Source: Candidatus Endonucleibacter bathymodioli (GTDB lineage Bacteria; Pseudomonadota; Gammaproteobacteria; Pseudomonadales; Endozoicomonadaceae). From it: DNA of 64,000 bases. This document shows positions 19,972 to 28,653 of this stretch, piece by piece. The stretch is from NCBI GenBank assembly GCA_030674915.1, contig JASXSV010000008.1, positions 1 through 64,000 on the forward strand. Direction: 5' to 3'. Every line of letters begins with the position of its first letter. The first letter of the stretch is position 1. The notes under the pieces were generated by a model that was given only the letters and a program-made list of their open reading frames with translations, did not search any database and was not told the DNA's origin. Made by a program: the position numbers and the translations under genes.

Positions 19972-22080
19972 ATGAGAACAACTGCTGTAAATTACTTACA
20001 AACTGCACTTAACAACCGAGATGCCAACTTTAAAGATGGTCAATGGGAAAGTATTGAGTGTCTTTTAGATCATAAAAGAATGCTTGTCGTCCAGCGTACT
20101 GGTTGGGGGAAAAGTATGGTTTATTTTTTAGCGACAAAGCTCATTCGAGAGTCTGGCTCAGGGCCAACATTATTAATTTCTCCACTATTATCGTTAATGC
20201 GAAATCAGCTTGAAGCGGCTAGTAGAATTGGTATTACTGCCAGGACGATAAACAGTACAAATACAGATGAATGGAGTCAAATTCAGAATGAGTTGAATGC
20301 TGATAGCGTAGATATATTACTTATTTCCCCTGAACGCCTTGCAAATTATTCTTTTCGGCAAGATGTTCTTTCTATTATTGCAAAAAGAATTGGGCTTTTT
20401 GTGATTGATGAGGCTCACTGTATTTCAGATTGGGGGCATGATTTTAGGCCAGATTACAGACGTATTGTTCGTGTTCTTAAGGCTATTCCTCCCAATGTTC
20501 CCGTTTTGGCAACAACGGCAACAGCTAATAACAGGGTTGTATCTGATATTATATTGCAACTGGGTAATGATATTGAATTGATCAGAGGATCTTTGATTAG
20601 AGATAGCCTTAAGCTTCAAAATATAAAGATGCATAGCCCAGCAGCAAGAATGGCTTGGCTGGCACAAACTATTCCGAGCCTTCTAGGTAGTGGCATAATC
20701 TATACCCTGACTCAGCGTGATGCGGAGAGACTCACAGAATGGCTGCAGATTAACGAAATTAATGCAAAATCCTATCACGCTGGCATTCCAAATCGTGAAG
20801 ATGGTACTTCAGTTAAAGAGGAGCTAGAGCAACAGCTACTTAATAATAAAATAAAAGTTCTAGTTGCTACTGTTGCTTTGGGAATGGGCTTTGATAAGCC
20901 TGACTTAGGGTTTGTAATTCATTTTCAAAGGCCTGCTTCTGTGGTTCATTACTATCAGCAGGTTGGTCGTGCTGGTCGTGCTGTTGAAGAAGCATACGGA
21001 ATTCTTCTTTGTGGTGAAGAGGATGATCAGATTGCAGACTTCTTCATCCGTAGTGCCTTTCCCCCTCAACAGCATATCACTGCTATTCTTGAAGTACTTG
21101 ATAATGCGGATGATGGTTTATCTATACCATTAATGCAGCGTACTATAAATATTAGAAAGTCACAAATTGACAAGACAATCAAATACCTGACCGTAGAATC
21201 CCCCTCTCCAATTACAAAAATTGGTTCCAAATGGCATGTGACAGCCTCAGCAGCTAACTACAAAATCGATCAAGAGTATGTGAATGAGATCACCCAGATT
21301 CGGAGACAAGAACAGAGGCAGATGCAAGAATATATGGAATATCAGGGGTGTTTGATGGCATTTCTCCAAAACGCACTGGATGATCCAAATTCACAAAACT
21401 GCGGTAAATGTAAAAACTGTAATCCTGCTCTTCTTCTGCCTGAGCAATACGACGACCAATTAGCAAATAGAGCTGCACTTTTTCTTCGAAGGAGCTATCA
21501 ACCAATCGAACCTCGTAAACAATGGCCTGAAAAGGATATGTTTACATGCCATCAATTTGGGAAAAGGAAAATCCCTATAGAAATACAAGCATCCGAAGGT
21601 CGCGCCCTAAGTTTGTGGCGTGATGCGGGATGGGGACAACTCGTTGCTTCAGGTAAATATCAAGATAACTATTTTGCAGATGAACTTGTAACCGCATGCA
21701 CTGAAATGATTACAGAATGGAGTCCCACTCCAGCACCCGAGTGGGTAACTTGTATCCCATCACTTAGACATCCTGAGTTAATTCCTGAATTTGCAAAGCG
21801 ATTGGCGATAGCTCTTAGCCTGCCATTCATTCCTTGCGTAGAAAAAGTAAAACAAAATGATCAGCAGAAAAACATGGCAAATAGCTTCCAGCAAGCACAT
21901 AATTTAGATGGTGTATTCAAAATTAATCTTGATCATAAAGAACGTAGCCCATGTTTGTTAATTGATGTCATGGTTGATTCACGGTGGACTTTTACTGTTG
22001 CATCGGCTCTGTTGCGCGAAAGAGGTTGCACTGCAGTATATCCTTTGGCGCTAGCTCTTAATTCGCCACGGATGGATTAA
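19972..22080 (+). CDS. RecQ-type helicase fused to a phosphoribosyltransferase-like domain
   Basis: The 702-residue product has a full superfamily 2 helicase core: Walker A VQRTGWGKS (40-48), DEAHCISDWGHDFRP near 143-157, a TTATA motif and YYQQVGRAGRA near 326-336. A cysteine cluster CGKCKNC near 485 matches the RecQ zinc-binding part, but the HRDC domain is absent. Instead residues about 560-702 resemble a ComF-like phosphoribosyltransferase: WVTCIPSLRHPELIPEFAKR, a KMANSFQQAH-like hood region, and LLIDVMVDSRWTFTVA (662-677) in place of the PRPP loop. RecQ-PRTase fusions are a known arrangement beside DprA-like genes. The next gene starts 3 bp after the stop, so both are one operon. I infer a defence or toxin-antitoxin function related to ShosTA rather than general RecQ repair. 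Confidence 0.85.
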   Translation: MRTTAVNYLQTALNNRDANFKDGQWESIECLLDHKRMLVVQRTGWGKSMVYFLATKLIRESGSGPTLLISPLLSLMRNQLEAASRIGITARTINSTNTDEWSQIQNELNADSVDILLISPERLANYSFRQDVLSIIAKRIGLFVIDEAHCISDWGHDFRPDYRRIVRVLKAIPPNVPVLATTATANNRVVSDIILQLGNDIELIRGSLIRDSLKLQNIKMHSPAARMAWLAQTIPSLLGSGIIYTLTQRDAERLTEWLQINEINAKSYHAGIPNREDGTSVKEELEQQLLNNKIKVLVATVALGMGFDKPDLGFVIHFQRPASVVHYYQQVGRAGRAVEEAYGILLCGEEDDQIADFFIRSAFPPQQHITAILEVLDNADDGLSIPLMQRTINIRKSQIDKTIKYLTVESPSPITKIGSKWHVTASAANYKIDQEYVNEITQIRRQEQRQMQEYMEYQGCLMAFLQNALDDPNSQNCGKCKNCNPALLLPEQYDDQLANRAALFLRRSYQPIEPRKQWPEKDMFTCHQFGKRKIPIEIQASEGRALSLWRDAGWGQLVASGKYQDNYFADELVTACTEMITEWSPTPAPEWVTCIPSLRHPELIPEFAKRLAIALSLPFIPCVEKVKQNDQQKNMANSFQQAHNLDGVFKINLDHKERSPCLLIDVMVDSRWTFTVASALLRERGCTAVYPLALALNSPRMD

Positions 22081-22083
22081 GGA

Positions 22084-23031
22084 ATGAGTGATTTTTTAAC
22101 TAATGATACGAAAGCGATAATTTTACTCTGTGGTGTATTAGGGCAAGATCGCACAGCTCAGCCACTTACTCAAACAGAATATAGCGCTTTAGTCCGTTGG
22201 CTAATTAACCAGAAAATGCGACCAGAAGGTTTGCTTCAGTGTGAAAAGTTAAATTTGGCAGCAGCAAGCTCTGGAATTGATGAAGAACGTTTAAAATCTT
22301 TACTTGGAAGAGGTGTGCAGCTTGGGTTCGTTGTGGAGGAGTGGCAGAGAAATGGTATTTGGATTATAAGCCGGAGTGACAGTAATTATCCCACACGCTA
22401 TAAGAAACATTTGAAAGACAAAGCACCTCCGCTCCTTTTCGGAGTGGGTGACCGATCGTTATTGAGAGGTGGAGGTGTTGCAATTATTGGCTCACGAAAT
22501 GTAGATAGTGATGGTGAGGCTTTTACCCGTGAAACAGCTAAAACATGTGTCTACAACAATATACCAGTTATTTCTGGAGGGGCTCGTGGAGTCGATCAGA
22601 TTTCTATGACTGCAGCTCTCAATTCCAATGGCATTACAATAGGTGTTCTTGCGGAGAGTCTCCTTAAGAAAAGCCTTGAACGTAATGCACGAAAAGCAAT
22701 ATCCGATGGCAAGCTACTTTTAATATCACCCTATCACCCTAACGCCCGCTTTACGGTTGGAGCAGCCATGGGCCGAAATAAATTAATTTATGCCATGGCT
22801 GATTATGGATTAGTTGTTAGTGCTGAACATAACAAAGGTGGCACATGGGCTGGAGCAATAGAGGAATTGAACAGAGAAAATGCCCTGACAATTTTTATAC
22901 GATCAGGAAAAAACACTCCCGCAGGTAATAAAGAATTGTTGAAGTTAGGTGCTATTGAGTGGCCAGAAGTAATAAGTAGAGATAACCTCAGCCAACAGCT
23001 TTCTGATTCGGCTCAAAGTATGAAAGAGTAA
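22084..23031 (+). CDS. DprA-like DNA-processing protein, partner of the RecQ fusion
   Basis: The 315-residue product has the Rossmann-like DprA/Smf domain at about 125-300: GVAIIGSRNVDSDGE, VISGGARGVDQISMTAAL, then FTVGAAMGRNKLIYAMAD and HNKGGTWAGAIEEL. In DprA these segments bind single-stranded DNA and load RecA. The N-terminal 110 residues are helical and lack the usual SAM-like sequence. It starts at ATG 22084, 3 bp after the RecQ fusion stop (ribosome site aagga within that stop region), so translation is probably coupled. In ShosTA systems a DprA-like antitoxin restrains a phosphoribosyltransferase toxin; this pair has the same domains in another arrangement. It is less likely to be the housekeeping dprA, which usually lies next to smg/topA or def/fmt. 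Confidence 0.85.
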   Translation: MSDFLTNDTKAIILLCGVLGQDRTAQPLTQTEYSALVRWLINQKMRPEGLLQCEKLNLAAASSGIDEERLKSLLGRGVQLGFVVEEWQRNGIWIISRSDSNYPTRYKKHLKDKAPPLLFGVGDRSLLRGGGVAIIGSRNVDSDGEAFTRETAKTCVYNNIPVISGGARGVDQISMTAALNSNGITIGVLAESLLKKSLERNARKAISDGKLLLISPYHPNARFTVGAAMGRNKLIYAMADYGLVVSAEHNKGGTWAGAIEELNRENALTIFIRSGKNTPAGNKELLKLGAIEWPEVISRDNLSQQLSDSAQSMKE

Positions 23032-23218
23032 CAAACAAGAGAATTTAAGTCTCTTTGATCATCAAGAACAGAATATCTCGCTGGCCGAAAAATCAAAAAC
23101 AGATGCCAAAAATAGTACGTTTCCACTTAAATAATAGAATATAACCATATGATAATACTAAAATCTAGCATTTACTAAACAGTATTACCGATGTTTATTA
23201 AGTAGTTAGGATCACCAG

Positions 23219-23325
23219 TTTGATAAAGGTGGCGAGTTTGCCGGTCACGCAAGTATCGCTCAGTCATTGGGCTGTAAGATATACCTTGCTAGCTATACCA
23301 CTCATGGCAACGTGGATTTAACGAG
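23219..23325 (+). mobile_element. IS30-type transposase fragment (catalytic end)
   Basis: Reads FDKGGEFAGHASIAQSLGCK then YTTHGNVDLTR, the second Asp region and the approach to the Glu of an IS30-type transposase of a subfamily other than the intact copy at 3689. It is joined head-on to the minus-strand fragment that follows. The gap 23032-23218 has no gene. Confidence 0.72.
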
Positions 23326-23510
23326 AATAACTAACACACTTACCCGATAAGAACTCAATCGGACTAAAGTTGTTTAAAGCTTTTCGTGGCCGTATGTTGA
23401 TTAAAAATTGAGCCCCATCAATTTTATTTTTTGACACGTCGCAAATCTTCATTTCCTTTGGGAAAAATCGCTGTGGCAGGTCATTAGTATTGTGGGAATC
23501 GAGGCAGAAC
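23318..23510 (-). mobile_element. IS30-type transposase fragment (C-terminus)
   Basis: On the minus strand, TNDLPQRFFPKEMKICDVSK followed by NIRPRKALNNFSPIEFLSG is the last part of an IS30-type transposase. Its outer end (gaataactaacacacttac) matches the ends of the remnants at 39845, 55925 and 58340. With the adjoining inverted fragment it marks a rearrangement. Confidence 0.7.
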
Positions 23511-23549
23511 CTATCTAAAAAACACTGGTGCCTATGCTTGTGTTCAATT

Positions 23550-23787
23550 GAGGCTTCTACTTTTGCTAGGCGTTTCATGCCAAATTTTGAGGACAGGAAG
23601 TGCCTTTTGGGGGACTTTCGGTGCGCAAACTCTTGCTTTCGTGTCCGGTCTATCAGCTTGTAAATAGTTGGACGTGATACCCTGAGCTCCAGCGCAAGCG
23701 CTACGATCGTCCAGTTTTCCATTCCGCATGCTGCCAAATTTCTTTACCAACCAGCGGCGTTAAACTGATTCTTATGTGCACATTCAT
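23550..23787 (-). mobile_element. IS481-like transposase N-terminal fragment
   Basis: From ATG 23787 on the minus strand it reads MNVHIRISLTPLVGKEI, then in another frame VALALELRVSRPTIYKLIDR, the start and helix-turn-helix of IS481-type transposases. It runs by chance in frame into the IS30 fragment at 23318-23510, creating a false 139-residue chimera. Confidence 0.55.
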
Positions 23788-23884
23788 GTCTATATCCTGT
23801 CAAAAAGATGTAAGCAACGCCACTAAATCTCACAGTTAATCATCTCACTTACCCCAATTAGCTGTTACTAGTCGATCATGGGGT

Positions 23885-23915
23885 TTTGCTCGTTTGCTCG
23901 TTTGCTCGGTTGCTG
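23885..23915 (+). repeat. Short tandem repeat, unit tttgctcg
   Basis: Three adjacent copies of tttgctcg, then a diverged fourth, lie in the gap upstream of the feo operon. No function is evident. Confidence 0.7.
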
Positions 23916-23982
23916 TTTGTCCATGCCTTCAACGGAAACGGTGGGCATTGTTTTGTTTCTGAGACGGAAGATATTAATAAAT

Positions 23983-24005
23983 TGTAATCATTCTCATTTG
24001 CATGT
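23983..24005 (+). promoter_or_regulatory. Candidate Fur box upstream of feoABC
   Basis: The stretch tgtaatcattctcatttgca resembles the Fur consensus (alternating AAT/ATT dyad, AATCATTCTCATT). It lies about 335 bp before feoA, which is far; no promoter elements were fixed between. Iron repression of ferrous uptake genes by Fur is established in gammaproteobacteria, so the site makes sense here. Confidence 0.55.
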
Positions 24006-24260
24006 ATTATCAACGTTATGTCAATGCCTCTGTAAGAGGTATAAATCATAAGTAAGTGATGGTTGCATGCCCATTTGATGTGGTTGTATTACGGTTGTTA
24101 GTTGCTCTCATTCACCTGCTAAGCGTTGGTTTATTGAGGGGCTTTGCCTTTTGGCGCTCACTCACTCTTCACAGGTAATGGTGGATAAGAGACTTTATTT
24201 TGGTTTCGAAAGAGTTTTTATTTGTTGGGATGTTACCGTTACCACTGAGTTATTTTTCTA

Positions 24261-24302
24261 GGTTCTGGGTTCTGGGTTCTGGGTTATGGGTTATGGGTTT
24301 TG
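24261..24302 (+). repeat. Heptamer tandem repeat in the feoA leader or promoter
   Basis: Six consecutive 7-base units: ggttctg three times, ggttatg twice, ggttttg once. They end 35 bp before the feoA ATG at 24338. Copy-number change would shift the spacing between any promoter and the gene without changing the protein. Confidence 0.85.
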
Positions 24303-24337
24303 TGATAGTGGCACTTGATTGGTGAGTTAGAGAGGAA

Positions 24338-24586
24338 ATGAGGGTGAGCATGGCGTCAACATTAGGTCAGCTAAAAACAGGTGATTGTGGCACTATAGTG
24401 TCATTATGCAATACAGCTCTAGCGTATAGGCGAAAGCTTTTGGCTGTTGGGCTAACTCCTGGCGCTCAGTTCAGGGTTTGCAGAGTTGCGCCTATGGGTG
24501 ATCCTATTCAAATTGAAGTGCGTGGATTTCAGTTAAGTGTTCGTCGTGATGATGCATCCACTGTAGAGGTTATTCGTAATGAGTGA
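24338..24586 (+). CDS. feoA: Ferrous iron transport protein FeoA
   Basis: This 82-residue SH3-like protein helps FeoB import Fe(II) at the inner membrane. The family pattern is visible: LKTGDCGTIV, RRKLLAVGLTPGAQFRVCRV and APMGDPIQIEVRGFQLSVRR. It overlaps the feoB start by 8 bp, indicating translational coupling. ATG 24350 (MASTLGQLKTG) is an alternative start; both have purine-rich stretches upstream. Probably iron-repressed through the Fur-like site upstream. Confidence 0.93.
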   Translation: MRVSMASTLGQLKTGDCGTIVSLCNTALAYRRKLLAVGLTPGAQFRVCRVAPMGDPIQIEVRGFQLSVRRDDASTVEVIRNE

Positions 24587-26927
24587 TCATGTTATTGCTC
24601 TTGTGGGAAATCCTAACTGTGGTAAAACATCGCTGTTTAATGCGTTGACTGGTGTTCGTCAGATAGTGGGAAATTGGCCGGGAGTAACGGTAGAAAAATG
24701 CAGTAGTATGTATGAATATAATAATGCTGTTATTGAAGTAATTGATCTCCCTGGTACCTATTGTCTTGATGTGTCGGATAGTGAAGTCCCAGCGGATGAA
24801 CGTATTGCGCGAGATTATATTTTGTCGGGTCAGGCAGACTTAGTGATTAATATTCTTGACGCCTCTAATTTCGAGCGTAACCTTTATCTTACTACCCAGC
24901 TACTTGATATGGGCGTTCCGGTTGTTGTTGTTTTGAATATGATGGATGTGGCTGAGACCAATGGTCTAGTTATCGATATTCGGAGGCTGTCAGAACAATT
25001 TGCTTGTCCAGTAATGACGGTGATCGCCAGTAAAAATAAAGGCGTCAAGGAGCTTAAACAGCAGTTGGATGTTTTTTTGCGTAGAGGTGTGACTCCAGCA
25101 CGGCATATACCTCTGGATGAAGGTATTGAGCAGTGTCTGAAAGAATTGAAGTATTGGGTAGAGAAAGAGGGTGTAACAGGAGTTGCTGTTCGTTGGTATA
25201 GTTTGAAATTGCTGGAGGGAGAGGCGAAGGATCAACATCTTTTTTCAAAGCCAGCTTGGGCAGAAGGGAGACATTTGCGAATTGCTTTGGAGCAAAGGTT
25301 TCAAAGCGATATAGACATTCTGATTGCTAGTGGCCGTTATACAGCTATTGCTGATTTAATGACGCAGGTAATTAGGTGTAAGGGGGAAGCTAGTCACAAG
25401 TTGAGCGAGCGTATTGATCGGGTAGTGCTGAACAAGGTGCTAGGGTTGCCGGTGTTTTTTTTTATGATGTACCTTATGTTTATGTTTTCTATAAACTTTG
25501 GAGGTGCTTTTATTGATTTTTTTGATGGTTTGACTAAGACAGTTTTGGTTGATGGTGCCGGTTATTTGTTCAGTAATATGGGCATGCCAGTCTGGATGGT
25601 GAAGGTGCTGGCCGATGGTGTGGGTGGCGGTATTCAAACAGTATCCACTTTTATTCCGGTGATAGCTTGCTTGTTCCTGTTTTTATCGTTGATTGAGGCT
25701 TCAGGATACATGGCTAGGGCTGCATTTGTTATGGATCGCTTCATGCGATTGCTGGGGTTGCCGGGTAAAGCATTTGTACCGATGATAGTTGGATTTGGCT
25801 GTAATGTTCCGGCCATAATGGCTACGCGTACGCTGGATAATGAAAAAGATAGGCTACTGACTATTTCGATGGCGCCTTTTATGTCTTGTGGTGCTCGCTT
25901 GCCGGTTTATGTCCTATTTGCTACGACATTTTTTCCTGCTAGTGGTCAAAATGTGGTGTTTATCCTTTATTTGGTGGGTATTGCTGCTGCTGTATTTACC
26001 GGGATGGTGGTTAAGAGTAGCCTTCTAAATGGGGTAAACTCCACTTTTATTATGGAGCTGCCTAATTATCATATGCCTTCTACGAAGCAGATATTGCAGC
26101 GCACTTGGGATCGATTGAAAGTCTTTGTGATCCATGCAGGTAAAGCTATTGTGCTGGTGGTTGTTATCCTTAAGATACTGAGTTCTATTGGAGTAGATGG
26201 CTCGTTTGGGTATGAAAATACTGAAAAGTCAATATTGAGCAAAATCGGCAAAATGGTAACACCAGTATTTTCCCCTATAGGTATAACAACTGATAATTGG
26301 CCTGCAGTAGTAGGTATTTTTACTGGTATTTTGGCTAAAGAAACTGTTGTTGGTACTTTGGACTCTATGTATCAAGTTATGGCAGTTGCAGAAAATGGAT
26401 ATGGAGGTGATGTTTATGATTTTAATTTTTGGAGAGGCATTCAGGATGCGTTTGCAACAATTCCAAAGAACCTTGAGACGTTAGTTAATGCAATGGCTGA
26501 CCCAATAGGTATAGGTGTCGGAGATCTGAGTGACCTTGATGGTATGGCGGAAAAACAAGGCGTGGCTATGGATACATTCACTGTGATGCGTAATGTTTTT
26601 CCTAGTAATGCGGCCGTTATTGCTTATCTGCTGTTTATTCTTCTTTATACGCCTTGTATTGCTGCTTTGGGAGCTATTTACCGGGAGACTAATTTACGTT
26701 GGACGTTATTTGTAGCGTGCTGGACTTTCTTGCTTGGCTACGCTGTGGCCACTATTTATTATCAGTTATCGTTGTTCAGTATTCAGCCTTTGGTGAGTCT
26801 ATCCTGGCTTGCGCTGATTGCAACGTTATTGATTATGGTGTTTGTGTTAATGAAATTCATAGGCTCCGGAGGCGTTACCTTTTCTGGAATGTGGTTCAGG
26901 GTTTTCACTGGTAGGAGTGGGGGGTGA
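24579..26927 (+). CDS. feoB: Ferrous iron transporter FeoB
   Basis: The 782-residue product is the main Fe(II) permease. Its N-terminal G domain shows G1 GNPNCGKTS (about 11-19), G3 DLPGTY and G4 NMMD; the membrane part has the two conserved gate segments, with FGCNVPAIMATR and SCGARLPVYV visible, and about 8-10 hydrophobic helices. A second region with KETVVGTLDSMYQV is the later gate motif. Length is normal (about 770). It overlaps feoA and is followed by feoC 12 bp downstream, so the whole feoABC operon is present and looks intact. Confidence 0.96.
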   Translation: MSDHVIALVGNPNCGKTSLFNALTGVRQIVGNWPGVTVEKCSSMYEYNNAVIEVIDLPGTYCLDVSDSEVPADERIARDYILSGQADLVINILDASNFERNLYLTTQLLDMGVPVVVVLNMMDVAETNGLVIDIRRLSEQFACPVMTVIASKNKGVKELKQQLDVFLRRGVTPARHIPLDEGIEQCLKELKYWVEKEGVTGVAVRWYSLKLLEGEAKDQHLFSKPAWAEGRHLRIALEQRFQSDIDILIASGRYTAIADLMTQVIRCKGEASHKLSERIDRVVLNKVLGLPVFFFMMYLMFMFSINFGGAFIDFFDGLTKTVLVDGAGYLFSNMGMPVWMVKVLADGVGGGIQTVSTFIPVIACLFLFLSLIEASGYMARAAFVMDRFMRLLGLPGKAFVPMIVGFGCNVPAIMATRTLDNEKDRLLTISMAPFMSCGARLPVYVLFATTFFPASGQNVVFILYLVGIAAAVFTGMVVKSSLLNGVNSTFIMELPNYHMPSTKQILQRTWDRLKVFVIHAGKAIVLVVVILKILSSIGVDGSFGYENTEKSILSKIGKMVTPVFSPIGITTDNWPAVVGIFTGILAKETVVGTLDSMYQVMAVAENGYGGDVYDFNFWRGIQDAFATIPKNLETLVNAMADPIGIGVGDLSDLDGMAEKQGVAMDTFTVMRNVFPSNAAVIAYLLFILLYTPCIAALGAIYRETNLRWTLFVACWTFLLGYAVATIYYQLSLFSIQPLVSLSWLALIATLLIMVFVLMKFIGSGGVTFSGMWFRVFTGRSGG

Positions 26928-26939
26928 TAAAAATTGTTC

Positions 26940-27194
26940 ATGCTTGTAGGTGTTCGTGATTATATCTCTGAGCGGGGTAGCTGCTCTTTGGCGGATATTA
27001 GTAGCTATTTTAAAATGTCACCAGATGCCATGCGAGGCGTGCTTTCTCACTGGATTCGGAAAGGTAAAATAAAAAAGGAGTTTTCTGGGTGCAGTAGTGG
27101 TTGTGTTAGTTGTGCACCTGAAATTCTTGAACTCTATTATTGGAAGGATGGGTCCTGTAATTCCCATAATATCCCTCTTTGTAATCTTTTATAG
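26940..27194 (+). CDS. feoC: FeoC-like winged-helix protein
   Basis: From ATG 26940 the 84-residue product has a small winged helix (LVGVRDYISERGSCSLADIS, then MRGVLSHWIRKGKIKKEF) followed by a cysteine cluster C-SSG-C-VS-C (CSSGCVSCAP). This is the layout of FeoC, a small cytosolic protein that binds FeoB and, in some bacteria, an iron-sulfur cluster. TTG 26934 is a possible earlier start. Position right after feoB supports the call. Confidence 0.82.
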   Translation: MLVGVRDYISERGSCSLADISSYFKMSPDAMRGVLSHWIRKGKIKKEFSGCSSGCVSCAPEILELYYWKDGSCNSHNIPLCNLL

Positions 27195-27221
27195 TGATTA
27201 TGGGCTATGCCTGTTTTTGTT

Positions 27222-27325
27222 GAAAATGTGAGTAGGCGGCAAACCAGAGGATCCCATGATCCTGCAAGTAGTAGTTAATTTGGATAGCAGTCAACAGTCT
27301 CTCATCTCATTAGGGGTATGGTTAT
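27222..27325 (+). repeat. Dispersed intergenic palindromic element
   Basis: Shows aaaatgtgagtaggcggcaa, catgatcctgcaagtagtag, gatagcagtcaacagtctct and attaggggtat in consensus order. It sits between the convergent feoC and corB genes. Confidence 0.6.
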
Positions 27326-27383
27326 AAGAGGCAGATTGTTGGTTTCGATCCATGATTTTTAAGTACTTATTTGTATGTTTTTG

Positions 27384-28640
27384 TTAAGCTGCGAGAACTA
27401 TCTTCACTGTTCTTACTCGGTTATCCTTCACCTGTAAAATCTCAAATCGGTAGTTACCAAGCTTAATGCAGACGCTGGAATTAGGTATAAACTCCATCTC
27501 TTCCAGTATCAATCCGCTAATGGTTTTTGCTTCTTCTGTGGGTAGGCTCCAGTCTAGTATTCTATTAATATCCCTGATGGATGCAGAGCCATCAATAATA
27601 TAGCTGCCATCATCCTGAGGAATGACGTCATGACTGGAATCTGAGATATCTGTTGTAAAGTCGCCGACAATTTCTTCTAAGATGTCTTCCAGTGTGACAA
27701 GTCCGAGAATATCACCGTATTCATCAACCACTAATGCCGTTCTCTCTTTGGCTTTCTGGAAGTTGAATAACTGTGTATGAAGGGGGGTGGTTTCAGGGAT
27801 ATAATATGGTTCAACTGTTTCTTGTAATAATGTTGCTTTATTTACTTCTTCCAGGCTTAGCAGACGCGCAATTTTCCGCATATGGAGCATGCCTACAGTA
27901 TTATTGATATCTCCTTTATAGACGGGTAATCTGGTATGCTGGCAATCTCTCAACTGATTAAGAATTTCTTTAATGTCGTCATCAAGATTGATACCAGTCA
28001 CTTCATTTCTGGGGATGAGAATATCGTCGACATTTATTTTTGCAAGATCCAGTATTCTAAGCAGCATTCCTCTACTTTTTTTGGGTAGTCTGAGGTCTGA
28101 TTCATAGACAAGGGTTCTTAGCTCCTCGGTATTTAGTTGGTCGCAGTTGTTGTCTCCCGGCTTAATTCCAAAGGGGAGCATGATTAATGCGCAAACTTTG
28201 TTTAATAGTATGACTAAAGGATAAAATATTTTTAGCAAGGGAACTAAAATCATAGAGGCAGGGAAGGCAACGCGCTCCGGATATTTGGCAGCAAAAGTTT
28301 TTGGAGCTATTTCTCCAAAAATCAGTACTACTACGGTTAATCCTATTGTTGCAAAAGCAATACCACTGTCCCCCCAAAGTCTGGCGGAAATGATGGTAGC
28401 TAGTGCTGAGGCGAGAATATTAACAAAGTTATTCCCAATTAAAATAACGCTAATGAGGAGGTCTGATCGGTCAAGCAGTAATGCTGTTCGTTTGGCGGCC
28501 CGATGTCCTTTACGAGCAAGATGTCGCAGTCGATAGCGATTAATTGCCATCATGCCAGTCTCAGAGCTGGAAAAAAAAGCAGAAAAAACCAGTAAAATTA
28601 ATAAAGCGCCCATGAGAGCGCTATTTGGTGTTTGGCTCAA
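27384..28640 (-). CDS. corB: CorB/YfjD-type CNNM transporter with CBS pair
   Basis: This 418-residue inner-membrane protein belongs to the CorB/CorC (CNNM) family implicated in Mg2+ or Co2+ efflux. Residues about 1-180 form the DUF21 membrane domain: SAFFSSSETGMMAINRYRLR and LLISVILIGNNFVNILASAL are near-identical to family patterns. About 195-320 hold two CBS domains (IPRNEVTGINLDDD; VVDEYGDILGLVTLEDILEE) and 335-418 the CorC_HlyC domain. It lies 13 bp after ypjD in the same direction, an arrangement also seen beside ffh in E. coli. Confidence 0.92.
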   Translation of the reverse strand: MSQTPNSALMGALLILLVFSAFFSSSETGMMAINRYRLRHLARKGHRAAKRTALLLDRSDLLISVILIGNNFVNILASALATIISARLWGDSGIAFATIGLTVVVLIFGEIAPKTFAAKYPERVAFPASMILVPLLKIFYPLVILLNKVCALIMLPFGIKPGDNNCDQLNTEELRTLVYESDLRLPKKSRGMLLRILDLAKINVDDILIPRNEVTGINLDDDIKEILNQLRDCQHTRLPVYKGDINNTVGMLHMRKIARLLSLEEVNKATLLQETVEPYYIPETTPLHTQLFNFQKAKERTALVVDEYGDILGLVTLEDILEEIVGDFTTDISDSSHDVIPQDDGSYIIDGSASIRDINRILDWSLPTEEAKTISGLILEEMEFIPNSSVCIKLGNYRFEILQVKDNRVRTVKIVLAA

Positions 28641-28653
28641 GGTAACTTCACTC

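Noticed and set aside
23034..23060. aagaga...tctctt hairpin after the DprA-like gene as a terminator
   Set aside because: Only six pairs and no T tract; too weak to call.
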